A DNA stretch of 64,000 bases from Weeksella virosa DSM 16922 (GCF_000189415.1 NC_015144.1:377501-441500), one strand, 5' to 3'. Shown: positions 47,935 to 57,534, numbered from the stretch's first letter. Notes: generated from the letters alone by a model not told the origin. Numbers and translations are program-made.

Positions 47935-48819
47935 TTAGCCAAGTTCTTTGGTAAATTGTTTCGGGGTGATGCCGTATTTCTTTTTGAAGGCTGCAATAAA
48001 ATGTGATGGATTTTCATACCCAATCTCAAAAGCAATATCTTTTACTTTTTGGTTACTAGTGATTAATTTCTCTCGTGCCATCTCTAGTTTTTTATCCAAA
48101 ACAAAACCGTAAACGGTATTGCCATATATTTTCTTGAATCCCTCTTTTAGGTAATATTCAGACAATTGCACCTCATCGGCAAGATCTTTTATATGCGGAG
48201 GATTTTGCAAATTACTCATCAGTATTTCTTTGGCCATTTTTAGTTTTTTGGCCTGCATCTCATTATCCAAATACGGGCAGTATTCTCGTTTCCCTTCTAT
48301 ATCAGCAAAATATAGAGTAAAAATTTCGTACACCTTTGCCATCAAAAACATTTTCTCAAAAGGTGTATCGAGATTTATGGTTTCTATTTGATGAAAAATG
48401 GAACGCATACTGTGCGGAAATTTCTTTTGTTGATAATAATCGTCAAATTGAGTTTCCTCTAAAAAATTATTATCAATCGAATATTCCGAAAAAATAGCAT
48501 GCATGGTTTTGATTGATAAAGCAACGATAAATACTTTGCTTTGTGCAGAAACATTGAGGTCGAGAGGCATTTCGAGCATCGGATTGTAAAACAAAAAACT
48601 ATTACCGTCCTTCAGATTAAACTTATACAAGCCGTTATTAAAATTAAAAGTAAGATTGCCTTTACTACAAAAATAAAACTGGATAAACCGCTTATCAATT
48701 CCCTTGAGAATGGTATCGGTAGAATCGGTAAAATTATCAATATGAGCTACATAAATCTCTCGCCCGAGGTTGTGTTCTTTTATTTTACTTTTATGGGTAT
48801 TTTTCAAACTTTGCTGCAT
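47935..48819 (-). CDS. AraC family transcriptional regulator
   Basis: A 294-residue regulator. The C-terminal about 100 residues are the two-helix-turn-helix AraC domain (IKDLADEVQLSEYYLKEGF and VKDIAFEIGYENPSHFIAAF). The N-terminal ligand-binding part is a cupin-like region typical of PchR-type regulators that respond to siderophores or heme-related signals. It is transcribed away from hemA, so control of the heme operon is plausible but unproven. Confidence 0.9.
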   Translation of the reverse strand: MQQSLKNTHKSKIKEHNLGREIYVAHIDNFTDSTDTILKGIDKRFIQFYFCSKGNLTFNFNNGLYKFNLKDGNSFLFYNPMLEMPLDLNVSAQSKVFIVALSIKTMHAIFSEYSIDNNFLEETQFDDYYQQKKFPHSMRSIFHQIETINLDTPFEKMFLMAKVYEIFTLYFADIEGKREYCPYLDNEMQAKKLKMAKEILMSNLQNPPHIKDLADEVQLSEYYLKEGFKKIYGNTVYGFVLDKKLEMAREKLITSNQKVKDIAFEIGYENPSHFIAAFKKKYGITPKQFTKELG

Positions 48820-48984
48820 AACTGATCAATGTCATATATTTTCCTAAAACATCCTGTAACCATCTACTAAAAAAGGAATAGAGTACAAATCTACTACATA
48901 ATTTAGAATAATTCTAAAAATATTGATTTTACTTTTTAGCGTTACTTTTTCATTTTTAAAGCTATTTTTCGGTATTATTCGCAG

Positions 48985-48992
48985 TATTTTTG
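48985..48992 (+). promoter_or_regulatory. -7 element for hemACDE
   Basis: TATTTTTG matches TAnnTTTG, 19 bp before the hemA ATG. Confidence 0.45.
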
Positions 48993-49011
48993 TACAAGTT
49001 TTAATGAACAG

Positions 49012-50259
49012 ATGACGATTAGAGGAGATAAAAAAGACCAAAACTTCTATGTAATCGGCCTAAGTTACGAAAAAGCCGATGCCGAAACTAGAGGTAAATT
49101 TACATTTTTTCCAGATAAAGTTAGCGATTTTGTGAAAGATGCAAAACAAAACGGATTAGCTAATTTCTTTGTGGTATCTACTTGCAACCGAACAGAGATG
49201 TATGGTTTTGCACCATCTGCTGAATGCATGATAGAACAGTATTGCCGCTTTACCGAAGGTGATATCGAAGAATTCAGAAATTTTGTTAATATACAAGAAG
49301 GTAAAAAAGCAGTAGAACATCTTTTCCGTGTATCTTCGGGTCTAGAAAGTCAAATATTGGGTGATTTTGATATCATCGGTCAAATAAAAATTTGGTTTAC
49401 ACGTTTCAAAAAAGAAGGCACTACCAATGCTTTTTTAGAACGACTTATCAATACCTCCATCCAAATTAGTAAACGAATCAAGAACGAAACTTTGCTTAGT
49501 AATGGCTCTGCTTCTGTTGCTTTCTCTGCGGTGAATTTTATTTTAGATTCTCAGAAAGATTTAGCTTCTAAAAACATTTTACTTTACGGAGTAGGAAAAA
49601 TCGGGCGAAACACTTGCGAAAACTTAGTGAAGCACTCAGAAGGTTCGCAAATTACCTTGATAAATAGAACGCGAGAAAAAGCAGAAATTTTGGGTAATAA
49701 ATACGAAGTGATAGTAAAAGATCATGCCGATTTATTAGAAGAACTCCAAAAAACAGATATACTTATCGTTGCCACTGGAGCAAGTAAACATACAATTACC
49801 GAGGAAATGATTCCGATGGACAAATCGATGACCATTATCGACATGTCGGTACCAGAAAACGTAGTGCACACCTTAGGATCTCGCGACAACATTCATTTGG
49901 TTAACGTAGATGGATTATCGAAGATGGTAGATGAAACCCTCAACACTAGAAAAGAAGCTATTCCTTTAGCAGAGAGTATTATCAGCGAATTGATGGACGA
50001 ATTTGCAGAGTGGCTAAAAACAAGAGAATTTGTACCTTATATACAATCATTCAAATCTCGCTTACAGTTCATTCAAGACAATGAGATTCATAACCTAAGA
50101 AAAGACAATCTCTCGGTGGATGAAAACGAGTTACTTTTGACCAAAAAAATGATCCAACGAATCACTAATCAATTTGCATCCTATTTGTTAGAGAACAGAG
50201 ACCATGCAGAAGACACCTACGAATTGATGCAAAAAATGTTTCGATTAAAAGAAGCTTAA
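49012..50259 (+). CDS. hemA: Glutamyl-tRNA reductase
   Basis: First committed step of tetrapyrrole synthesis by the C5 route: reduces glutamyl-tRNA to glutamate-1-semialdehyde. The 415-residue protein has catalytic C58 in STCNRTEMYGF, the NADPH site LLYGVGKIGRNTCENL, and the C-terminal dimerisation helix region. First of four hem genes in order A-C-D-E; spacing to hemC is 6 bp. Confidence 0.96.
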   Translation: MTIRGDKKDQNFYVIGLSYEKADAETRGKFTFFPDKVSDFVKDAKQNGLANFFVVSTCNRTEMYGFAPSAECMIEQYCRFTEGDIEEFRNFVNIQEGKKAVEHLFRVSSGLESQILGDFDIIGQIKIWFTRFKKEGTTNAFLERLINTSIQISKRIKNETLLSNGSASVAFSAVNFILDSQKDLASKNILLYGVGKIGRNTCENLVKHSEGSQITLINRTREKAEILGNKYEVIVKDHADLLEELQKTDILIVATGASKHTITEEMIPMDKSMTIIDMSVPENVVHTLGSRDNIHLVNVDGLSKMVDETLNTRKEAIPLAESIISELMDEFAEWLKTREFVPYIQSFKSRLQFIQDNEIHNLRKDNLSVDENELLLTKKMIQRITNQFASYLLENRDHAEDTYELMQKMFRLKEA

Positions 50260-50265
50260 CATTCC

Positions 50266-51186
50266 ATGAAAAAAATAAGAATCGGCACCCGTCAAAGTCC
50301 TTTAGCTTTGTGGCAAGCCAATAAAGTAGCTGCTTTATTATCAAAAAAAGGTTGTGAAATAGAAATTATCCCTATTAAATCTGAAGGAGATTTGAATCTA
50401 AAACAGCCAATTTATTCGTTGGGTATAACTGGGGTTTTTACCAAATCTTTGGACATTGCTTTACTAAACAATAAGATTGACATCGCCGTCCACTCTCTAA
50501 AAGATGTACCCACGGTTTTACCAGAAGGCTTAGCGCTAAAAGCTTTTCCCGAAAGAGCCAATTCATCGGATATATTGGTCTATAAATCCAACGACATTTT
50601 CACCAAAACACACCGAACCATCGCAACGGGAAGTTTACGTAGAAGAGCTTTTTGGTTGCATCGATACCCCGAAGACACCTTGGTAGATTTGCGTGGAAAT
50701 GTACAATTACGTTTACAAAAACTACAAGATAATGACTGGGACGGAGCTATTTTTGCTATGGCCGGATTGGATAGATCAGAAATTATTGCAGACCTAGAAA
50801 ACAGAAAACTTCATTATTCTACAATCGATTGGATGTTGGCAGCGCCTTCACAAGGTATTTTGGGCGTTGTAGCAAGAGAAGATTTCGATTTCCCATCGAT
50901 CAACAATGAAGAATGTGAACTCTATGCAACGGTCGAAAGACAATTCCTCAACGTTCTAGAAGGTGGGTGTACTGCTCCTATCGGTGCTTTGGTAAGCCCT
51001 TTATCGGCCGACATGTATCGGTTTCAAGGAACAATTTTATCCTTGGACGGAAAAGAAAAAATCGAAGTTGTTGACCAATTTAATCGGAGCGAGTACAAAG
51101 AATTTGGTCGGAAAATGGCCGAAAAATGTTTAGAGCAAGGAGCAAAACAATTAATCGATACGATTAAACAAAATTTGCGTGCGTGA
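50266..51186 (+). CDS. hemC: Hydroxymethylbilane synthase
   Basis: Joins four porphobilinogens into hydroxymethylbilane on a dipyrromethane cofactor. The 306-residue protein has catalytic D80 (HSLKDVP), the Arg-rich TGSLRRRAF and the cofactor Cys C235 in LEGGCTAPIG. Its stop overlaps the hemD start by 4 bp (GTGA). Confidence 0.96.
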   Translation: MKKIRIGTRQSPLALWQANKVAALLSKKGCEIEIIPIKSEGDLNLKQPIYSLGITGVFTKSLDIALLNNKIDIAVHSLKDVPTVLPEGLALKAFPERANSSDILVYKSNDIFTKTHRTIATGSLRRRAFWLHRYPEDTLVDLRGNVQLRLQKLQDNDWDGAIFAMAGLDRSEIIADLENRKLHYSTIDWMLAAPSQGILGVVAREDFDFPSINNEECELYATVERQFLNVLEGGCTAPIGALVSPLSADMYRFQGTILSLDGKEKIEVVDQFNRSEYKEFGRKMAEKCLEQGAKQLIDTIKQNLRA

Positions 51187-51848
51187 TTCGATCTGTTTTG
51201 TTTACCAAAGAAATACCTACTCAACTCATCGAGCAATTTTTGCCCGATATGGATTACCGTATTCTACCTTCGCTAAACATTGTGATTACCGATCGGCAAA
51301 CGATAGAAAATAAAATAAATCCTACCGAAAAAATAAATCTAATTACGAGTCAGAACAGCGTAAAGGCGATAGAAAATATCGAACTCACAGGAGATTTTTA
51401 TGTAGTAGGAAAAAAAACAGCTCAAAAATTACAAGCTCAGAATCGCTCGGTCGTTGCAGTAGAAAATTACGCAGCCGAATTGTTTGCTCGTCATTTATCG
51501 GAGCTGAAACAAACCACAATTCAGTTTTTTTGCGGCAACAATCGCCGTGATTATTTGGTAGAAAACTTGATGAACAACAATAATCAAGTCAACCAAATCA
51601 TTAGCTATCAATCAATTCCTATCGAAAATCATGTAGAAAAAATGTACGATGCTTACGCATTTTTCAGTCCGTTAAGTTTCACCACTTTCCTACAAAAAAA
51701 TAAAATACCGACCGAAGCCTTAATCTTTTCGGTTGGCACTACCACCACCGAAGCCATTAAAGAAAGAATTACAAACCCTATCTATACCGCCGATGAACCA
51801 TTAGTTGAAGCGGTTTTGAAAAAAATAAAAAAACATCGAAATGATTAA
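51183..51848 (+). CDS. hemD: Uroporphyrinogen-III synthase
   Basis: Cyclises hydroxymethylbilane to uroporphyrinogen III. The 221-residue protein starts with GTG at 51183, overlapping hemC by 4 bp. HemD sequences are poorly conserved; the family call rests on [26 protein letters not shown] and the gene order A-C-D-E. It overlaps hemE by 8 bp. Confidence 0.88.
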   Translation: MIRSVLFTKEIPTQLIEQFLPDMDYRILPSLNIVITDRQTIENKINPTEKINLITSQNSVKAIENIELTGDFYVVGKKTAQKLQAQNRSVVAVENYAAELFARHLSELKQTTIQFFCGNNRRDYLVENLMNNNNQVNQIISYQSIPIENHVEKMYDAYAFFSPLSFTTFLQKNKIPTEALIFSVGTTTTEAIKERITNPIYTADEPLVEAVLKKIKKHRND

Positions 51849-52866
51849 AAATGACTTGTTTTTAAAAGCCTTACGAGGCGAAGAAGTAGACCGACCACCG
51901 GTTTGGATGATGCGTCAAGCAGGTAGATATTTACCCGAATTTATCAAACTACGCGATCAATATGATTTCTTTACTCGTTGCCGAACGCCCGAATTAGCTG
52001 CCGAAATTACCTTGCAACCCATTCGTCGTTTTCCTTTGGATGCTGCGATTATCTTCTCTGATATTTTGGTACTTCCGCAGGCAATGGGAATGGATTTTGA
52101 GATGAAAAACGGAATAGGTCCTTGGTTAGAAAATCCTATCAAAACCCTACAAGATGTAGAAAATTTAATCGATCCAGATATCGAGGAAACTTTAGGCTAT
52201 GTGATGGATGCTTTGGATATAACCAAAAAAGAATTGGACAATAAAATTCCTTTGATTGGATTTGCCGGTTCTCCTTGGACAATTTTATGCTACGCCGTAG
52301 AAGGTCGAGGATCTAAAGCTTTTGATAAAGCAAAATCATTTTGTTATCAGAACCCTAAAGCTGCTCACTTATTGCTCGAAAAAATCACGAAAGTAACCAT
52401 CGACTACCTAAAGAAAAAAGTAGAACATGGAGTAAACGCCGTGCAGATTTTCGATTCGTGGGGAGGAATGCTTTCTCCGCAAGATTACGATGAGTTTTCT
52501 TGGCCATATATCGAGCAAATTACCAATGCCTTAGCACCTCATGCACCGGTAATTGTTTTCGGGAAAGGATGTTGGTTTGCATTGGATAAAATGAGCCGAT
52601 CTAAAGCTTCTGCCTTAGGGGTAGATTGGACGGTAACGCCACAAACTGCTCGCGAATTAACCGGAAACCGTATCACGTTACAAGGAAACTTCGATCCATC
52701 GAGATTGATGTCGCCACCAAAAGTGATACAACAAATGGTAAAAGAAATGATCGATGGTTTCGGGACTACAAAATATGTTGCCAATCTTGGTCATGGAATC
52801 CTACCAACTATTCCGGTAGAAAATGCACAAGCATTTATTGAAGCCGTGGTGAATTACAAAAAATAA
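51841..52866 (+). CDS. hemE: Uroporphyrinogen decarboxylase
   Basis: Decarboxylates the four acetate side chains of uroporphyrinogen III. The 341-residue protein has the family start [30 protein letters not shown] with catalytic Asp, and QGNFDPSRL and [11 protein letters not shown] near the end. Last of the hemACDE set; ends at a hairpin. Confidence 0.96.
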   Translation: MIKNDLFLKALRGEEVDRPPVWMMRQAGRYLPEFIKLRDQYDFFTRCRTPELAAEITLQPIRRFPLDAAIIFSDILVLPQAMGMDFEMKNGIGPWLENPIKTLQDVENLIDPDIEETLGYVMDALDITKKELDNKIPLIGFAGSPWTILCYAVEGRGSKAFDKAKSFCYQNPKAAHLLLEKITKVTIDYLKKKVEHGVNAVQIFDSWGGMLSPQDYDEFSWPYIEQITNALAPHAPVIVFGKGCWFALDKMSRSKASALGVDWTVTPQTARELTGNRITLQGNFDPSRLMSPPKVIQQMVKEMIDGFGTTKYVANLGHGILPTIPVENAQAFIEAVVNYKK

Positions 52867-52888
52867 AACGATATTTTTACGCTACATC

Positions 52889-52924
52889 AAAAACTCCAAA
52901 TTCCATTGAGATTTTGGAGTTTTT
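52889..52924. terminator. Terminator after hemE
   Basis: AAAAACTCCAAA (52889-52900) pairs with TTTGGAGTTTTT (52913-52924), between convergent genes. Confidence 0.8.
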
Positions 52925-53520
52925 TAATTGTTTGAAATAAAAGAGTTTAGTTTGGAGAAGATTGAGTCTGTTGTTTCTATTTCAGTAAATGATGCATACA
53001 AAACTTCAGAAGTTTTATTATCAATTAATAAATTAAGACTTAAACCAGTTCCGTAGTCTGAATGTCCAGGTACAATTGTTTGAATAAAGTTGTGAAATTT
53101 CTTTTTACTTTTTGTTGAAATTTCATCAGAGATATTAAATGTTGGGAATAAAATATTGTATTTAGTATTGAATTCTTTATTAGTCATATAAAGGTATTTG
53201 CTTGGGTTTTTCTCACCTGTTAAAATAAGTAATTCTACTTTGTTTTGATGTTTATTTTTAAATTCTAAAACCTGTGGTAGTTTTTTTCGACAAGGACCAC
53301 ACCACCAAGCATATGTATATACCAATGTAAATGGTTTTGCTGATTTAGATACAAGTTGCTTAAAATCATTAATATTTAGATTGTATATTTCATTTTGGTT
53401 TTCTGAGTCAAGCTTTTTTAGAATACTGTCGTAATTGGTAATAGTAAGAGTCTCGTATTTAGTTTGAGCAGATACGATAGTGAATATAAATAATGTGAAA
53501 AATAGAAAAAGTTTTTTCAT
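52924..53520 (-). CDS. Secreted thioredoxin-like protein
   Basis: A 198-residue protein with a signal peptide (FIFTIVSAQ). The mature part is a thioredoxin fold with the active site WCGPCRKKLP near residues 73-82 and FNISDEI further on, close to TlpA/ResA-type thiol-disulfide proteins. It may reduce extracytoplasmic disulfides. It lies 59 bp after the frameshifted lipoprotein gene, in the same direction, so the two may have been cotranscribed. Confidence 0.85.
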   Translation of the reverse strand: MKKLFLFFTLFIFTIVSAQTKYETLTITNYDSILKKLDSENQNEIYNLNINDFKQLVSKSAKPFTLVYTYAWWCGPCRKKLPQVLEFKNKHQNKVELLILTGEKNPSKYLYMTNKEFNTKYNILFPTFNISDEISTKSKKKFHNFIQTIVPGHSDYGTGLSLNLLIDNKTSEVLYASFTEIETTDSIFSKLNSFISNN

Positions 53521-53539
53521 AGGTTTGTTTTTATTGAAT

Positions 53540-53564
53540 TTAGGGTGTGAATTTCACACCCTAA
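53540..53564. other. Hairpin between lipoprotein pseudogene and thioredoxin-like gene
   Basis: TTAGGGTGTGA (53540-53550), loop ATT, exact complement TCACACCCTAA (53554-53564). No T-run follows in the direction of transcription, so it is not a classic terminator. It could be an operator for a dimeric regulator, such as the neighbouring XRE protein, or an RNA element. Confidence 0.5.
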
Positions 53565-53579
53565 AATATTAATAATTAA

Positions 53580-54091
53580 TTACAATTCAAAATAAGGTAA
53601 TTTGTAACCACCATATAAACCGATCGTAGAATCTAAATTATAAACACCTGCCTTGATTTTATAATTACCATTGTCGTCAATTATTTCTTCATCAACATAA
53701 AAACGTGTGTCGAATTCTGCAGGATCTATAGGAGATTCTAACTCAATTGTAATAAATTTTAGAGAACTTTGTTTGTCAATTCCTATTGCTTGATTTGCTT
53801 TGGGCTGGACAACAATCCAAATACCAAATGCAGCAAGGCGACAGATTCCAAATCCCTTACAAGTAGGGGACGATCGTCTACCTATATCAAATACAAAAGT
53901 TACTCCACCTCCTTTGGTAACATCTTCTTTGTAATCTGATCTGAAGAAGATGTCTTCTCCTATTACAGGTGATTTTTACCTTGTAATTCGGCTGTTTGTT
54001 CAACGGTGTCATCATCGTTATTACATGCATAAAAAATTGAACTTGAAGCTAAGGCTATAATCAAGCCTCCTTTTAAAATAAATTTTTTCAT
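53580..54091 (-). pseudogene. Lipoprotein gene broken by a frameshift
   Basis: ATG at 54091 opens a lipoprotein with lipobox FYAC followed by NNDDD. The frame ends after 42 codons. At 53973-53977 the coding strand has AAAAA; one more A restores a continuous frame that reads GKKSPVIGEDIFFRSDY and ends at TAA 53580-53582, total 170 residues. The second half has normal codon use and a Cys pair (PTCKGFGIC), and shows no further stops. I do not know the family. Either a fresh null mutation or a sequencing error. Confidence 0.75.
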
Positions 54092-54177
54092 AATTATTAG
54101 GTTATTTGAAATTGTTTAATAAGTTGAAAATATTCATAAAGTGAAGGATATGGCAAATTTCATAACCAATAATTTAT

Positions 54178-54185
54178 TACATTTG
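54178..54185 (+). promoter_or_regulatory. -7 element for XRE regulator gene
   Basis: TACATTTG matches TAnnTTTG, 20 bp upstream of the ATG at 54206. Confidence 0.4.
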
Positions 54186-54205
54186 ATTGATAAAATATTG
54201 TGTTT

Positions 54206-54589
54206 ATGGATACTGTTATTGGTTATAAAATAAGAAAAGTACGTGAAATAAAGAATCTTAGTCAAAGTTATATGGCTGATAAATTATCGATAAGTCAAAG
54301 CTCTTATTCTGATATTGAGAATTGTAAGACCAAAATTTCGGAAGAAAAATTAAACGAAATTGCACGTGTTTTAGAGGTCGATTCAGAAACTATTAAAAAC
54401 TTCAATGATCAGGTCGTTTTCAATGCTTGTTCACAATCAGGATATTATAATACCAATAATATAACTTCCACAGCAAAAATTGAAGAATTATACAAAGAAC
54501 TCATCAAATCGAAGGATGAGCAAATTCTACAATTACAAGAACAGCTATTAAGTTTGAAAAATGAGTTGCGTTTGTTGAGAGAAAGTTAA
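54206..54589 (+). CDS. XRE family helix-turn-helix regulator
   Basis: A 127-residue protein starting at ATG 54206 (MDTVIGYKIRKVRE); GTG two codons earlier is possible. Residues 5-63 are an HTH_XRE domain (NLSQSYMADKLSISQSSYSDIENCK). The C-terminal 40 residues form a Leu-rich coiled coil (LYKELIKSKDEQILQLQEQ) for dimerisation. Such proteins are common in Flavobacteriia with unknown targets. It is divergent from the broken lipoprotein gene, which it may control. Confidence 0.87.
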   Translation: MDTVIGYKIRKVREIKNLSQSYMADKLSISQSSYSDIENCKTKISEEKLNEIARVLEVDSETIKNFNDQVVFNACSQSGYYNTNNITSTAKIEELYKELIKSKDEQILQLQEQLLSLKNELRLLRES

Positions 54590-54682
54590 CTTGTTTTAAT
54601 TTAACAAAATATTAAAATTGATAATTTCAAGTTTAGTATAATTTTTGCTAACTTATCAACTCAAATAAAATACGTTAATAAA

Positions 54683-55468
54683 ATGAAAAAAGGATTGATC
54701 TTATTTGCCGCTTTAGGGATGATGATGACATTTTCTTGTAAAGAAAGTACAAATTCTACCACAAGTCAAGATGCAAATGATACGATAGCAAAAACAGATA
54801 CCAAGCCAGAGAAAGAAGTTTTAGGTAACCCGATTGATGTAAAAGCAGATCCAGGAACCTTCCAAATAAAACCTTTGAAATATGGGTATGATGAGGTGAA
54901 TGAATACATCGATGGTAAAACTATGGAAACCCACTTTTCTAAGCATTATTTAGGGTATACGAATAAGTTGAATGCCGCCCTAAAAGATGCTGGTATTAAA
55001 AGCAACAATATCGTCGAAATCCTTAAAAATATGGATATGAATAATGCAGCATTGCGCAACAATGCTGGCGGATATTATAACCACCAAATGTATTTTGATT
55101 TAATTTCGCCTAATCCTACAGCTGCTCCGACTGGAGATTTATTAGAAAAAATCATAGCCGATTTTGGTAGTGTAAATGAGTTGGTAAATCAATTGAAAGA
55201 TGCAGGCTCTAAACAGTTTGGTTCTGGATGGTCTTGGCTAGTTGTTCTGCCAGATGGTAACTTAGCAGTTACTGCTACACCAAATCAAGATAATCCTTTG
55301 ATGCCAGGAGCAAAAGTTGCAGGGAAACCGATTTTAGGTATCGATGTTTGGGAACATGCTTATTATTTGAAATATATGAATAAACGTGATGATTATTTAA
55401 CTAATTTCTTTAAAGTTTTGGATTGGAAACAAGTAGAAACCAATTATGCTAACGCTTTAAAGAAATAA
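54683..55468 (+). CDS. Lipoprotein Fe/Mn superoxide dismutase
   Basis: Superoxide dismutase of the Fe/Mn family with a lipoprotein signal: lipobox FSC with C19, then a 40-residue Ser/Thr/Asp linker before the enzyme. The metal ligands are H84, H134, D221 and H225 (GIDVWEHAYY), and Y91-N94 matches the gateway region. The whole protein has 261 residues against about 200 for cytosolic forms. The lipid anchor places it outside the cytoplasm, where it can handle external superoxide. Ends at a terminator. Confidence 0.9.
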   Translation: MKKGLILFAALGMMMTFSCKESTNSTTSQDANDTIAKTDTKPEKEVLGNPIDVKADPGTFQIKPLKYGYDEVNEYIDGKTMETHFSKHYLGYTNKLNAALKDAGIKSNNIVEILKNMDMNNAALRNNAGGYYNHQMYFDLISPNPTAAPTGDLLEKIIADFGSVNELVNQLKDAGSKQFGSGWSWLVVLPDGNLAVTATPNQDNPLMPGAKVAGKPILGIDVWEHAYYLKYMNKRDDYLTNFFKVLDWKQVETNYANALKK

Positions 55469-55500
55469 AAAAATCATTACTATTTATCCCTAATAAGAAA

Positions 55501-55533
55501 GCAGAAATTCCAGTTCTGGAATTTCCGCTTTTT
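55501..55533 (+). terminator. Terminator of the superoxide dismutase gene
   Basis: GCAGAAATTCCAG (55501-55513), loop TT, CTGGAATTTCCGC (55516-55528), one mismatch, then TTTTT. Confidence 0.75.
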
Positions 55534-55573
55534 ATTTATATGTTTCTAAAGCTAAACTAACTCACCAAAAATA

Positions 55574-57232
55574 TTACAAACCAAGGACAGAAACACCTTG
55601 TTCGAAAACAATATCTACCGGGATGTTTTTTGCTTTCAGACGATCTAAATCTTTTTGTAAATCGGCACTGATTTTTCCTTTCTCTTGATTGAGCTTCACA
55701 ACACCATCGTAATCCCCATCACCTTGCAATTTCAGAATCAAAGCAGATAAACCATGCATTGCTTTCTCCATTTTAGGTACATCTACCCTATAATGATTAT
55801 TGGCCGTTTTCACGAAAGCACCTTGCTCTTGGAAATAATTAAAACAAACCATATTCGCTTGGCCATGGGCAGAACTTGCTCCAAAACGAACAGAACGTAG
55901 AATACCAGCCAAGAACGTAACAAAATAATCTTCTTGCGTCCCTTCTAATTCTTGTTTGGCCAAAAGCTGATTCACCATATAGAGCCCCAAAATATCTGCC
56001 TTTCCTTCTTCTAAAGAAGACTGTGTTTCTTGCAAAGCTTCTCTAACAGTTCCTTTGCCATTGATAGTGTTTTTAATTCCTAAACCGTGCGCCACTTCAT
56101 GGAACATAACATTGGCAAAAAACGCATCGAATTTTACGTTCTTTTGCTGAGAAGGATCTATCAACTCTTCGGCAATCGGTAATAAGATTTTATCGAATTT
56201 TGCTTGCATTGCATTTTTCAATTGCAAGCGACGCGTTCCTTTTTCTAACTGTACCCGTTCATCATTGGGTAAATTAATCGCAATGGTTTTTCCTCCAGCA
56301 TTACAATCACCTGCATAGTAAACAACATCATACGCATTTAGGTCCGAATCGGTTCCTGGCTTTTCGGTTTTGTATTTTGCATCAACCGGCAAATTCGCTT
56401 GCAATTCGGGTAAATATTGTACAAATTTTGCTAATTTCTTAGACCACTCCATATCTTTTACCAAAACATAGGCTTCATAAGAAGCTTTATACCCAAATAA
56501 CTGATCTTCGTAGGTTTCTATCGGACCGATAACCAAATCCAAACGATTATTTTTCATGTCCATCCAAGCTAAATCACTGGTGTAAAAATCATCGTTCAAC
56601 AAAGATGTAGCACGTAAAAATAAATAATTTTTCAGTTCTTTATCTTTAGTAAGCTCTGAAGCTTTTACCAGTAGTTCTGCTGCCTTTTGTAATTGATTCT
56701 TATACAATACGTGGTACGGAATCGTGTATAATTTTCCTGCACGATCGCGACGCACAACAGTATAATTTGATTTTCCATCTACAAGATTTGCTGCCTCAAA
56801 CTCGGCCTTCGTCATATCGGTAGGATAAAATGTAGACCCCAAGGGTTTCGGCCCAATCCCCTCTACAAACGACGCATCATTATTCATCCTATCCCAAGGA
56901 CCATAATTTATTTTCGCATAGTTTTTTTGCTCTCCTTTGGTGGCATCCATCAAATCGACTTTTGCACCGTAGGCTTGTTGCCAAAATAAATCGTCCATAA
57001 TTTCAGAGGCCTTGATCATCAACTTCAACACTTCTTTTTCGTTGGTCGATAATGTAGAAATATCCATCGTCAACGGAACACTTGCATAATATTCGTACGG
57101 ATAGGATGGAGCTTTTTGTGTGTGTTTGGTCGTGTTTTGACTTGTTTTCATCGTATGATTTGTTTGTGTAGAACAAGAAGAAAGCAAAGCCGAAACAGCT
57201 AGTAAACTTACAACAAATGTGTTTTTCTTCAT
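55574..57232 (-). CDS. M49 family (dipeptidyl peptidase III-like) lipoprotein
   Basis: A zinc peptidase of 552 residues with a lipoprotein signal (LLSSC, C20). The M49 pattern is seen in GPIETYEDQLFG (236-247), the zinc motif HEVAH (378-382) and EEGKAD (408-413), which carries the third zinc ligand. Classic dipeptidyl peptidase III has HEXXGH with an inserted Gly; here the motif is the plain HEXXH. Cytosolic DPP III is longer (about 700). The lipid anchor suggests it acts in the periplasm or at the surface. Single gene, convergent with the SOD gene. Confidence 0.85.
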   Translation of the reverse strand: MKKNTFVVSLLAVSALLSSCSTQTNHTMKTSQNTTKHTQKAPSYPYEYYASVPLTMDISTLSTNEKEVLKLMIKASEIMDDLFWQQAYGAKVDLMDATKGEQKNYAKINYGPWDRMNNDASFVEGIGPKPLGSTFYPTDMTKAEFEAANLVDGKSNYTVVRRDRAGKLYTIPYHVLYKNQLQKAAELLVKASELTKDKELKNYLFLRATSLLNDDFYTSDLAWMDMKNNRLDLVIGPIETYEDQLFGYKASYEAYVLVKDMEWSKKLAKFVQYLPELQANLPVDAKYKTEKPGTDSDLNAYDVVYYAGDCNAGGKTIAINLPNDERVQLEKGTRRLQLKNAMQAKFDKILLPIAEELIDPSQQKNVKFDAFFANVMFHEVAHGLGIKNTINGKGTVREALQETQSSLEEGKADILGLYMVNQLLAKQELEGTQEDYFVTFLAGILRSVRFGASSAHGQANMVCFNYFQEQGAFVKTANNHYRVDVPKMEKAMHGLSALILKLQGDGDYDGVVKLNQEKGKISADLQKDLDRLKAKNIPVDIVFEQGVSVLGL

Positions 57233-57366
57233 GATACAATTATTTTAGTACAAGGTACAACGAAGATTTTACATGAATAATAGATAAAGAAACAGAATTA
57301 CAAGAATTTCTGGTTAGGATAATCTTTTGGCTAGGAAAATTTAATTTGAAGGATACATAAAACTAA

Positions 57367-57397
57367 AAAAGCCTTTCAATTTTATTGAGAGGCTTTT
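57367..57397 (-). terminator. Terminator of the tRNA-His genes
   Basis: AAAAGCCTTTCAAT and ATTGAGAGGCTTTT pair with one G-T wobble; a T-run follows on the minus strand. It lies about 20 bp after the second tRNA. Confidence 0.75.
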
Positions 57398-57417
57398 GTT
57401 TACTAAGCTATGTTTTG

Positions 57418-57492
<75 letters not shown>

Positions 57493-57534
57493 ATGTTGAA
57501 TTTTAGTTGAAAACGAAATTCTAAACGTTTCTTG

